A stretch of 64,000 nt of DNA from Calendula officinalis. Its lineage: Eukaryota; Streptophyta; Magnoliopsida; Asterales; Asteraceae. Positions 35,969 to 45,893 of this stretch are shown here, one piece after another. The position numbers and the translations under genes were made by a program. Where the stretch lies: positions 6,244,446 to 6,308,445 of the forward strand of contig OY970829.1 of assembly GCA_963853835.1 (NCBI GenBank), given 5' to 3'. Each line of letters begins with the position of its first letter. Within the stretch, counting starts at the first letter, position 1. The notes under the pieces were generated by a model, which saw only the letters and a list, made by a program, of their open reading frames with translations, was not told where the DNA came from and ran no database searches.

Positions 35969-36089
35969 CCAAAGGGCCTTTGGCCTAGCGGTATGGTATC
36001 CGCCTCTTAACCTTGAGGTCAGAAGTTCGAGTCCCGTCGTGAACATAGGTGGTAATTAGGAGTAGATTAGATTTGCCGTTAAAAAAAAA
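35969..36089 (+). mobile_element. Full-length SINE with 15-bp target duplication
   Basis: A tRNA-like head (GGCCTAGCGGTATGGTATCC with an A-box, AGTTCGAGTCCC as a B-box) is followed by a short body and a run of A ending near 36092. The 15-bp sequence AAATCACATCGGGCA occurs immediately before (35954-35968) and after (36090-36104). This is a clean retroposition signature. Confidence 0.9.
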
Positions 36090-36269
36090 AAATCACATCG
36101 GGCAATCAGAGCACCACTATCATTGGTCCACGTTTCACTCTTCTCATTATAATATTTATATTTACAAAACACTCCCGTTATGTTTGAACTTGTTCCAAAT
36201 ATGGATCCCCTTGTTCCAGAAAGAAATAAGAAACAAATTTGTATGTGCACAAATTAACAAAAGTAATTA

Positions 36270-36801
36270 AGGGGCTGTTTGTTTTTTTTACTCATTAAGT
36301 TCTTTTTATTAAAGCGTCTGTCTGGATATATTATGTCTATCTGTATATAATATAAATTAATGTTCTCGTTTGTTTTTCATGCTGAATAAATGATCTTAAT
36401 AATAAAATTTAACATTTTTCCCCTTTTTCAGTGTCTCCTTATTATAATTAAACATAATTAAGTGGTATTTAATTTTAAATTGAAGTTTTTAATATTAAAT
36501 TTTTTATATATATAAGTAACAAAGTTAAATTTTAAAATAAAAATTTTATTTTAAAAGAATAAAATTATAAATTAAATATTTTTTTGACTAGACTATATAG
36601 AACATGATATTTTAATTAATATAAATTGCATAAATATGAAAAAGATAAAAAAGAAGTTATGACTTAATGGGGAAAACATCATCCTATGACTTTTTCGGTT
36701 AAGTCATGCTCTCCGGATTAAGACGTGACCAAACAAACTCCTTATTTTACCCATATAGTTATCTCCCTATTAAGTCAATTAAGTCGAAAGCAAACGCCAC
36801 C
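36270..36801. mobile_element. Probable hAT-like MITE
   Basis: Left AGGGGCTGTTTGTTT and inverse right AGGTGGCGTTTGCTTT. The flanks AAGTAATT/AAGTGAAC match at 5 of 8 positions. The interior is AT-rich with AAGTCAT/ATGACTT words and has no coding capacity. Confidence 0.5.
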
Positions 36802-37150
36802 TAAGTGAACTCAACAAACGTTCTGAATTTTCAATCTAAAATTTTTTATGCTGGCTTTAACCAGTTGTGAAATATTTTTATTGATAATTAGGAAGTTAAC
36901 ATAATTAAAAATTAGAAATAAATAAAAAATAAAATTTTGAATAAAACATTCATATAATATAAAATCAAATTAAAATTGAAATGTTTATACTTATCTCAAC
37001 ATTTTATATATTTAATCACATTATATATCTTCAAATTTTGTTTTATACATACGACATTCATTGAACTAAGATCTACATATTATATGCTGAAAATGAAGGT
37101 TGCAAGTATTTATTGAATAACGTGGATATAACACATGTTAAGATGTAGTA

Positions 37151-37410
37151 ATTCCCCCGTCCTACAAAAAAACTTCTTATTTCATTCTAAATTTTTGTCC
37201 CACAAAAAACTTCTCATTTTCCATATTTGATGGGCTCCACACAATAAAAAACTATTATTACTAAAGACCCCGCCACTAATATCCACTAACTATCATTCTC
37301 TCTCCAATCCAACTTAATATTTTAATCAAAAGTATTATACCCCACCACTAACTATCACATAAAAACTTGTGCAAAAACCAAATGAGAAGTTTTTTATGGG
37401 ACGGAGAGAG
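37151..37410. mobile_element. Stowaway-like MITE, family CTCCGTCCCAC
   Basis: Left ATTCCCCCGTCCTAC, inverse right CTCTCTCCGTCCCAT, TA flanks; 260 bp. Confidence 0.8.
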
Positions 37411-37505
37411 TATTATTTATCATTGGTTTTTTCAAAAAAATCACACAAATTATTAAATGCATCCTTAAACCAATACAAATTAAGTTTCATTGGTATTTAT
37501 TATTA

Positions 37506-37661
37506 GGGTTTTGATAATGACAGCCCTAATGAGTGTCTCTAAGTGTATTAAAAATGGTACAAATGAGTAATTCTGAAAATTCAGGAGTCAATTATAGATG
37601 AATGTATAATTTTTTTATACACGTCTTATGACAGCTTTTAGGACTATCATTATCAAAACCC
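37506..37661. mobile_element. Mutator-like MITE, copy 1
   Basis: Inverted ends GGGTTTTGATAATGACAGCC and GGGTTTTGATAATGATAGTC (inverse of the right). An exact 9-bp duplication TTATTATTA is at 37497-37505 and 37662-37670. 156 bp. Confidence 0.85.
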
Positions 37662-37781
37662 TTATTATTATAATTCTAGATAGTTTGGCTTCATTGAATA
37701 CATTATAACATGTACATACATGACACATGTTAGAAAAACCTGTAAAAATAATCATAAGCTGACGTTTAGTAAATATATTAA

Positions 37782-37925
37782 GGAAAATGATATTGACAGC
37801 CCTTATAAGAAGGCAAAATGAATTTGAAAACCGCCCCTGAATTTTAGGATCACTACTCTTTTGATGAATGTACAACTGTTTTATACATGTTAATGATAGC
37901 CCTTAGGGCTGTTATTATCAAAACT
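37782..37925. mobile_element. Mutator-like MITE, copy 2
   Basis: Same family as 37506-37661, 120 bp further on. Ends GGAAAATGATATTGACAGCC and GAGTTTTGATAATAACAGCC; flanks ATATATTAA and ATGTATTAA (8 of 9 identical). 144 bp. Confidence 0.8.
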
Positions 37926-37934
37926 CATGTATTA

Positions 37935-39035
37935 AATACAACGATTGTTACAAGGAATATAAGGAATTTTATGAAAGATTCCAAAGATCGAGGGGTAAAT
38001 GTGTAATGTTTCAGAAATCTTGCATAAATCTCAACAATTTTTATTTAATGAGAGAGAAGGCCTCACAAGACACTTGGCATCTCTACCGAGCTAACAAGAA
38101 CGATACGACACGCTGCTGTTTCTCCTTCATCTCTCACTCTAAAAGGGTAAAACCGTCTCAAATTCTACACTCCCCTGAAGATATTTCTCTCTTGTTTTAT
38201 CGTCTTTCTATTTATTTTCACTTTTCTGTTAATAAAGATCTAAACTTTTTCAATTTCATAACTTACCCTTTGATGCGATTGGTTCAAACTTTTGTGGGTT
38301 TTTGTTTTACTTTGCTTTTGGATCCAGATCTTCAAGTTTCTTGGTTTATTTTAGTTAATCGATGATGAAATTTGAGTTCTAATTATGTTCATGGATAGTG
38401 TTCTAGCTTTTTTGAGCTCAATGAAAAAGGAAAGTAAAAATTACTTTTGCATTAAGATTATGTTTTTTAGGTATTGCTTGTGGGTATTTTGGGTAATTTG
38501 ATTTTCAAGGCAACATAGAGATCATAAGAGCTTGAAATCATCTCATATCTTCATTTCTCGATTAGATTTACAGATAAGGTTTAATCATATTTACATAAAA
38601 ACCTAATTTTGATTCTTCCCCAATTACTTTGTAATTCAAATTTGACTTGTAGATTTTGATAAGTTCTATTCAAGACTATTCAAGTCAATGTCATTATATA
38701 ATTTTGTGATTTAAGATAATATATTCATAACTCAATCTTCACTTAGAAGTCAACATTTGACTTCTTTAACATAGGCATCATATCCCTTTTCAGTCACTTT
38801 TAATATATTTATGATTTAATATTGTATTGCTTTGTGTATGGATATCCTATTGCATCTTGTAGTTATCTTAAACTTGAATTAAAACTAGGAAGATGAAGAT
38901 GATTATTGATTCTTGCTATTTCTTTATTAAGAAAGTTTAATGCTTTATGAATCTTCACTCACTTTTTTTTTTGTTGATAAGTTTTGCATATTGGATATAA
39001 AGAAATCATTAAATCAAGTGTTGGTGATTTGAGAA
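37935..39035 (+). promoter_or_regulatory. Promoter/leader region of the bZIP gene
   Basis: No other gene. A pyrimidine-rich stretch at 38110-38160 (TCTCCTTCATCTCTCACTC) looks like a transcript leader. Genes of this bZIP family commonly have an intron before the ATG, and the T-rich 38160-39000 could be that intron, but I could not fix its ends. Confidence 0.4.
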
Positions 39036-40810
39036 ATGAGTTCATTTATCAATTTCAAGAACTATGGTGACACAACACAATCAGAAGTCAACACCAATAA
39101 ACAGATGATGTCAAATTCATCATTGACCAGACAATCTTCAATATACTCGTTGACTTTTGATGAGTTGCAGAACACATTAGGTGGAGGTGGGAAAGATTTT
39201 GGATCAATGAATATGGATGAACTTTTAAAAAATATTTGGAGTGCTGAAGAAACTCAAGCAATTGCATCAACTTCTAATTTTGGAATCAATGGAAATATTG
39301 AGAATAATAACCTAAATAATCATAATAATAATATGATTATGCAAAGACAAGGTTCTTTGACATTACCAAGAACCCTTAGCCAAAAAACGGTTGATGAAGT
39401 TTGGCGAGAATTGTTCAAAAGCAGTAGTAACGGTGAAGTCAAAGATGGCGATTTGATCGGTCAAAGTCAAAGTCAAACCAACTTACAACCACAACAAAGG
39501 GAACCAACATTAGGCGAGATAACACTCGAGGATTTCTTGCTGAAAGCAGGGGTAGTAACGGAAAATACCCAAATTCAAACGAATTCAAGATCTTTTTACG
39601 GTGATGTTTCTCAACAAAATGTCGAGAACAATAGTTTCATTTTCGGATTTCAAAACCCTAATCAGAATCAAAATCAAAATCAAAATCAAGGGTTTCAAGT
39701 TCAACAACAAGCGATTAGAAACAACAATGGACCACCGGTTAACCAAATCACCGAAAACACAAACCCTAACCCTAAACAGAAGCCAAAACCGCTTTTTCCG
39801 AAACAAGCTGCATTGGACTTTACAGCACCATTGACCGGTCAACTGGCTAGTCCAATTGGGAAATCTGAGAATTCGGTTAAGAGTAATGTGGTTCAAGTTA
39901 GTGGTGTGGAGAGTAATGTGATGAATATTAAAACAATTGGTGGGATTGTGGCAAATTCTCCAAGAAATTTGATTCCAAAAAGTAATTTTGATTCAACTCC
40001 TTCACCACCATTTTATTCGTTTGGTGAAGGTGGTTTAAGAGGGCGGAAAAGCAGCGGGACTTTAGAAAAAGTGGTGGAGAGAAGGCGGCGGAGAATGATT
40101 AAGAATCGCGAGTCTGCTGCATGATCACGCGCTCGAAAACAGGTTTTTTTTTTTTTTTTTTTAATTAGAATATTGCATTTTGGGGTAATATACTTGTTTT
40201 CTCAATTTGGGTAACATACTATTTTTTTCTGTAATTTTAAGGTTATATTACGTTCAATTAAGGTAACATTTATCATAAATAAAATCTAAAATAATCGATT
40301 TTAAAACTCTATTTTATTCCATATCATGTGTCCACGTGGCAAATTACCCTTAATGAAACAGTTGGCATAATTTCGTTATCTTAATTAATGGTCACACAAT
40401 GTTTGTGATTAATGATTAAATCATGCAGGCTTATACTTTGGAGTTGGAAGCTGAAGTTGCTAAACTCAAAGAAATTAATCACGAATTAATTAAAAAACAG
40501 GCATGTAAAATCTAACTTTAATTGTATCATTTTATGACATGGTTTGACTATTTCTTATAATCTGTATTTATTGTTTGACTGGGTTGGTGGCTACAGGAAG
40601 AGATCATGGACATGCAGAATAATCAGGTATGTACTGATATAATTAGTGCCAAAATGTGTGACCTGCAAATCAATTTTGACCTATAAAAGTCAAATTTTGA
40701 TTAATTAACTGGCTATCTTTTTCTTTTTTATACAGTTAGTGGAGAAGATGAAACTACCATGGGGAAGTAAACGACTATGCCTACGAAGAACATTAACAGG
40801 ACCTTGGTAA
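39036..40810 (+). CDS. AREB/ABF-type bZIP factor with a stop in the basic region
   Basis: Abscisic-acid-response factor that binds ABREs. Exons 39036-40142, 40429-40500, 40597-40626, 40736-40810 (1284 nt, 427 codons plus stop). Conserved SnRK2-target regions: C1 LTRQSSIYSLTFDEL (30-44), C2 RQGSLTLPRTLSQKTVDEVW (104-123), C3 EPTLGEITLEDFLLKAGVV (156-174); a Gln/Asn-rich stretch about 205-225; basic region RRRRMIKNRESAA (about 350-362); zipper AYTLELEAEVAKLKEINHEL in exon 2; C4 LRRTLTGPW at the end. Codon 363 (40122-40124) is TGA where the family has Arg before SRARKQ; CGA to TGA is a one-base CpG transition. As written the product (362 aa) keeps the activation regions but lacks DNA binding and dimerisation. 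Exon 2 seems to use a GC donor (CAG|GCATGT). Downstream exons remain clean, so the stop is recent or an error. Confidence 0.92.
40332..40340. promoter_or_regulatory. G-box/ABRE in intron 1 of the bZIP gene
   Basis: CCACGTGGC contains the ACGTGGC ABRE core recognised by AREB/ABF factors themselves. Its place in the gene's first coding intron would allow autoregulation. Single site, inference only. Confidence 0.4.
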
Positions 40811-41691
40811 TAATGATTAGATTAGTGCAAAAAAGGTGAGCAAAATCAGATAAAAACAACAAATTGGGGTATGTTTTTGTACAAATGTGATTGCAGTATT
40901 GTTAATTGTGTCTGAGTGTGTATGTATGAGACCAGATTAACAAGCACATAATTTGTAAGCTTATGGATTTATGTGGATCAATCGCAAACCGTTATATGAA
41001 TCTTTGTTTGCATTCTTGTATTTAAATTTTAAAGCATATTTCAAAAAACTTATTACCATTTTTTAATCTAGTTTAGGTTGTTTAAATCCATCCTTTTTTT
41101 TTTTTTGCCCCCTTTAGTTTCCATAATGTGATGTTTCTTGTGCTTTATGTCATTATAACACAAATATAAATATAAATAAAACATCTTTTTTATACACATG
41201 AGGGAAACAAACTAGCAATAAGGCGTCACTAATCCTTTTTAAACTACAAAATTAATTCTTTAGTTGTGGTTGGATTGTTTGAAATTAAAATAAAAACAAG
41301 AAGCAACTTGATTGATAACATAACGGCATGGTCCGTTGTGGTTCATGGTGGGTGTTTTTGCGGTGAGCATGAGGAAAACTTTTATTTATACTAGCTTATA
41401 ACCCGTGATGAATCACGGGCGGCTTATAATTTTTTTTATAATCTTTTACCTAATTAAGAATATTTAATTCATTGGAAATTATGTACCTTAATTTGAAATA
41501 ATTTCCTAGGTATCACAATATTTTTATAAAAAATTTCAGAGCATATGCCTACCCCCTTGATTAGTTAGCTGAAATCAAAGATACATTTTCTGTTGAATCA
41601 TCAGAATCACAAGAATGGAGGTTCACACATAAAATTCTCTATCAAAATTGTTCAACCTTCATGAGGATCAAAGGCGCGCACTCAAAAACCA

Positions 41692-42344
41692 AAAGTTTAT
41701 ACTACGACATAAATTGAGTGATTACACCTTAATAGGAAAGCAACATTCCGCTATCTTTTAGTAATTTGCTTTGTGCAAAGAAACCCTTCACCCGTTCCTT
41801 CAACTACAATAGTAATCATGTGCCCGTTTTCTTTTAATTGTTTTTCAACAAACTCAAACGTCACACCTTCTATGAAGAATGGTGATTTGGGTATTAAACA
41901 TAAATCCACATAACTGGCAAGAATTTCATACATTGAAACGAAGTCTGAAACAAAAATTTAAAAGAAAAGATTTTGATAAAATTAATTTACTAACGTATAC
42001 ACTTACTAACCTGTAAGGAAAGTATTATGTTGACAGCATCATCTAGCTACTCGGGTTTTATTTTCTAACCCACAATTTCTAGTGTGGCATGGTTGAAAAT
42101 AGGATGCAAAACAGGGGTGAGATATAAAGTAATTATATCATAATGAGGGGGGTTTTTTAATTTTTGACTGAAACGTGAAAATATTTGTGGTAATCACTTT
42201 GCTAACATTATTATGGTATTATTAATTCTCCCAACCGACCCATTGATTATACGTATACACATAAGCGTGATGACATGTAGATAGTGAGTGTACACATAAG
42301 CCTCACACATGGCATAAGGAATGATGTGCTATTATGACATGACT
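41692..42344. repeat. 653-bp tandem unit, copy 1
   Basis: Starts AAAGTTTATACTACGACATA and ends CATTATGACATGACT-like. It differs from copies 2 and 3 at a few sites (for example CGCTATC against CGCCATC near 41750, and TTTGCTTT against TTTGTTTT near 41767). Confidence 0.97.
41751..41951 (-). pseudogene. PFK: Captured phosphofructokinase exon, copy 1
   Basis: The minus strand reads SMYEILASYVDLCLIPKSPF, then FIEGVTFEFVEKQLKENGHM and an ITIVVEGTGEG tail. It aligns with the plant ATP-dependent 6-phosphofructokinase segment (ATLASRDVDCCLIPESPF.., EFIEKRLKENGHMV, AEGAGQ). An acceptor-like CAG precedes it. Copy 1 has an in-frame TAG (KR-stop) from a single C-to-T change; copies 2 and 3 read Trp there. 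A fragment, not an enzyme. Confidence 0.85.
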
Positions 42345-42997
42345 AAAGTTTATACTACGACATAAATTGAGTGATTACACCTTAATAGGAAAGCAACATT
42401 CCGCCATCTTTTAGTAATTTGTTTTGTGCAAAGAAACCCTTCACCCGTTCCTTCAACTACAATAGTAATCATGTGCCCGTTTTCTTTTAGTTGTTTTTCA
42501 ACAAACTCAAACGTCACACCTTCTATGAAGAATGGTGATTTGGGTATTAAACATAAATCCACATAACTGGCAAGAATTTCATACATTGAAACGAAGTCTG
42601 AAACAAAAATTTAAAAGAAAAGATTTTGATAAAATTAATTTACTAACGTATACACTTACTAACCTGTAAGGAAAGTATTATGTTGACAGCATCATCTAGC
42701 TACTCGGGTTTTATTTTCTAACCCACAATTTCTAGTGTGGCATGGTTGAAAATAGGATGCAAAACAGGGGTGAGATATAAAGTAATTATATCATAATGAG
42801 GGGGGTTTTTTAATTTTTGACTGAAACGTGAAAATATTTGTGGTAATCACTTTGCTAACATTATTATGGTATTATTAATTCTCCCAACCGACCCATTGAT
42901 TATACGTATACACATAAGCGTGATGACATGTAGATAGTGAGTGTACACATAAGCCTCACACATGGCATAAGGAATGATGTGCTATTATGACATGACT
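42345..42997. repeat. 653-bp tandem unit, copy 2
   Basis: Same length and start phrase as its neighbours. Essentially identical to copy 3 (one difference noticed, near 42828/43481). Confidence 0.97.
42350..42604 (-). pseudogene. PFK: Captured phosphofructokinase exon, copy 2
   Basis: Same fragment as copy 1 but open for 78 codons (42350-42586), with a tail WRNVAFLLRCNHSIYVVV that is not from the enzyme. It lacks all other exons and the ATP- and substrate-binding motifs. Confidence 0.85.
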
Positions 42998-43650
42998 AAA
43001 GTTTATACTACGACATAAATTGAGTGATTACACCTTAATAGGAAAGCAACATTCCGCCATCTTTTAGTAATTTGTTTTGTGCAAAGAAACCCTTCACCCG
43101 TTCCTTCAACTACAATAGTAATCATGTGCCCGTTTTCTTTTAGTTGTTTTTCAACAAACTCAAACGTCACACCTTCTATGAAGAATGGTGATTTGGGTAT
43201 TAAACATAAATCCACATAACTGGCAAGAATTTCATACATTGAAACGAAGTCTGAAACAAAAATTTAAAAGAAAAGATTTTGATAAAATTAATTTACTAAC
43301 GTATACACTTACTAACCTGTAAGGAAAGTATTATGTTGACAGCATCATCTAGCTACTCGGGTTTTATTTTCTAACCCACAATTTCTAGTGTGGCATGGTT
43401 GAAAATAGGATGCAAAACAGGGGTGAGATATAAAGTAATTATATCATAATGAGGGGGGTTTTTTAATTTTTGACTGAAATGTGAAAATATTTGTGGTAAT
43501 CACTTTGCTAACATTATTATGGTATTATTAATTCTCCCAACCGACCCATTGATTATACGTATACACATAAGCGTGATGACATGTAGATAGTGAGTGTACA
43601 CATAAGCCTCACACATGGCATAAGGAATGATGTGCTATTATGACATGACT
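42998..43650. repeat. 653-bp tandem unit, copy 3
   Basis: Ends exactly where the Helitron's 5'-terminal sequence resumes (43651). The AAACGTGAAA of copies 1 and 2 reads AAATGTGAAA here. Confidence 0.97.
43003..43257 (-). pseudogene. PFK: Captured phosphofructokinase exon, copy 3
   Basis: Identical peptide to copy 2 (43003-43239). Confidence 0.85.
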
Positions 43651-43701
43651 AACATGACATGTCAAGATTTCAAAAAAACCTTAGTTTAATATATATAAAG
43701 A

Positions 43702-44169
43702 TAAAGAATTTTATTTGACACTGATTATCATAAATTAAAACTTAATGGTTTTTACAATAGCAATCATCAAAAAAATATAACCAAGTTTTCTATCGTATAA
43801 CATGAAATAGAAAAAATTTACACTTATTTACATTTAAGATTGTTTATATGGACATTTACAACCTTAATATTCCATTGCATTGCATTTAGAAAACATGTAA
43901 CCTAAAAATATAACTAAGTGTTATATCGTATAACATGAAATAGAAAAGATCTACACGTATTTACATTTAGTAAAAAATAGGAGTTGGCTCTTATAAATGT
44001 CAATAAAAGTGAGGTGGCTTAAAAGTGCATATGTGGACTTTTAGGTGGCAATAATGACTTGGCATTTAAATGTCAAGTGGTCTCATACATGGCATAAGGT
44101 ATGATGTGCCATTATGACATGACATTAAAGATTTCAAAAAAACCTTCTTTTAATATATATATATATATA
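43702..44169. other. Spacer between two Helitrons with a Helitron 5' relic
   Basis: Contains two diverged copies of ATAACATGAAATAGAAAA..TACAC (about 43797 and 43929). At about 44060-44165 there is a second copy of the 5'-terminal sequence of the 41391-43701 Helitron (ATGGCATAAGGTATGATGTG, AAAAAAACCTTCTTTTAATA). The neighbouring Helitron's CTAG end lies directly after it. Confidence 0.6.
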
Positions 44170-44819
44170 CTAGCCTCAAAGCCCGTCCGACTGGGCGGGC
44201 ATGCTTCGAGATATAGATGCATAACAATGAGAATAAGTTAAGAACATTTTGGTTGTACACAAATACATGCTAATTAAATTAATCCAAAGACGAAATAATT
44301 TATGATTTGTGATTAATGACTAATGATCGATCATCCGCTAGTATTTCATTTGTTAAATTAAGCTTCCCATTTATGCTACCTAAACCATTGTTTCACAATT
44401 CAAACACGACTATAAGTGCATTCATATAAATGTATTCATATTCATATTGATTAATTCCTTGTCAACATATGTTCAGGTATGCTTATCTTTACTCCCTTTA
44501 ATTTTGTGAGTTTTAAGCATTTTTGCATCCAACAATAATCTTCTCATTCAACATAAACACCACCAATATAGTATGCATTTATAGGCCAATAACACACACA
44601 AAAAAAGCCTCAAAATTTGTCAAATAACCAAAACACATATAAACCAAAAACCTAAAAGCATGACGAATCTAGCAAAGATGCGGTCTTTATGCATCTAAGT
44701 TTCTTATCAAATGTGTAAACTTTCCCATATGATTGTTTAGGTGTAATTGTAGTTCCTCTGTGATGCACTCTTTTTATAGAATTCTGATTATTGGAATTTT
44801 GTAAATTGTTGTTGGAGAA

Positions 44820-45893
44820 CTAAAATTCAAATTCATGAAGATCACCTTCATTCCATGCAATACTAACCGTTACATTCCCACGTGCCTTCAAATCTTTGAC
44901 CGACCCGTTTGACCATTTATCTCTAGGAAGTGCAGGAAGTAAGTATAGGTCCTTAGTTGTGCTTTGGACCAGCATTTCAGCTATTGCTGCACAAAAACTG
45001 ATACAAAGTATATGCATGATAAGTATTCAGTCGGCTGTGCTTTGGACCATTGACCGACCCGTTTGATCATTTATCTCTAGGAAGTGAGTATAGGTCCTTT
45101 GTTGTGCTTTGGACCAGCATTCCAGCTATTGCTACACAAAAACTGATACAAAGTATATGCATGATAAATATTCAGTCGGTTATAGAGGTTGAAATTGAAC
45201 ATTCTAGATGTGAGATGGTGCTTTCACGAAATTGGCATCAATTTGGAAAGGAGGGTGTGAGGTGAACAAATTACTGTAAAGTCCTCCTTTATAATTGGCT
45301 TTATGATCTAGGTCAACCAAGTCAAAAAAATGTTTGACCATTCGGTATGCATGCTCAGTGTTGTGGAGTCGGGCCCACAAAGCAGCTTTCCATGTAGTTG
45401 ACCATCCGGGACCCTCCTCTCCTGCCACACATAACAAAACAAAAATAAAATTTATACAAATCTTTGAACTATTAATAAATCGTTTTCGATGAATATTTTG
45501 ACTTTTGATGTCAAAATGACTACTTTACCCTTTCTGCTTAAAAAACAAACCTCTTTTAACATGAGTGAAATTTTCAGATTTACAAAGATCTGGAGTTTTT
45601 TCAATGGTTATTGTGTGCCCTAGATAAAGCCCAAATAGGTGGGAAACATGTATTTGATGTATTCCCGGATCTTCAAAATCTTGTGCCTGCCCATCGTTAA
45701 ATTGTCAAAAAAATCATTTAAAGGTTAATTATGTTATACAATAAAGAAAAATATTTAAATATATAAATAAATAATAAAAAAACAATACCCATTCTTGAAT
45801 GGAACCATCTGTAGCAATTTTTGTTGGATAAAGCCGAGGTTGAGCTTTAACAACTTTTTAGATCAAGTCACTTTCACTTTCCCCCAAAACCTA
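44820..45893 (-). pseudogene. FUC95A: GH95 alpha-L-fucosidase fragment (C-terminal exons)
   Basis: The parent family removes alpha-1,2-fucose from xyloglucan and other wall glycans. Minus-strand exons: 45789-45893 (AQPRLYPTKIATDGSIQEW), 45551-45686 (AQDFEDPGIHQIHVSHLFGL), 45228-45421 (GEEGPGWSTTWKAALWARLH, then HPPFQIDANF), 44820-about 44988 (AIAEMLVQSTTKDLYLLPAL). Order and introns are kept, so genomic DNA was captured. Broken by a TAA at 45858-45860 (family reads on) and by an altered exon 3/4 joint; a partial duplicate of the last exon lies at 45050-45180. The N-terminal two thirds are missing. Confidence 0.88.
44897..45180. repeat. Partial tandem duplication inside the fucosidase fragment
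   Basis: 44897-45034 and 45050-45180 are about 90-95% identical (ACCGACCCGTTTGA.., CAAAAACTGATACAAAGTAT, ATTCAGTCGG). The second copy lacks a 10-bp piece (GCAGGAAGTA). Confidence 0.85.

Larger units (their letters stand above)
41391..43701 (-). mobile_element. Helitron carrying a triplicated phosphofructokinase exon
   Basis: On the minus strand it starts TCTTTATATATATTAAAC after a host A (43702) and ends with hairpin CCCGTGATTCATCACGGG, TTATAAG, CTAG (41391-41394), then host T. Total 2.3 kb, no helicase. Most of its length is three tandem 653-bp units. The end sequences differ from those of the two Helitrons at 29316 and 44170, so this is a separate family. A related partial 5' end lies at about 44060-44165. 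Confidence 0.8.

Noticed and set aside
35972..36045. Possible functional tRNA gene
   Set aside because: The A- and B-boxes are good, but the anticodon arm does not form a 5-bp stem with a 7-base loop, and the A-tail and 15-bp duplication show a SINE.
39585..39896. Antisense ORF in the bZIP gene
   Set aside because: Shadow of the Asn/Gln-rich coding sequence.
41692..43650. CRISPR-like or satellite array
   Set aside because: Units are 653 bp, contiguous, without spacers, in a plant genome, and lie inside Helitron ends.
12762..45893. Fucose-metabolism gene cluster (fucosyltransferase plus fucosidase)
   Set aside because: The fucosidase is a broken Helitron cargo 29 kb away; co-occurrence is coincidental.
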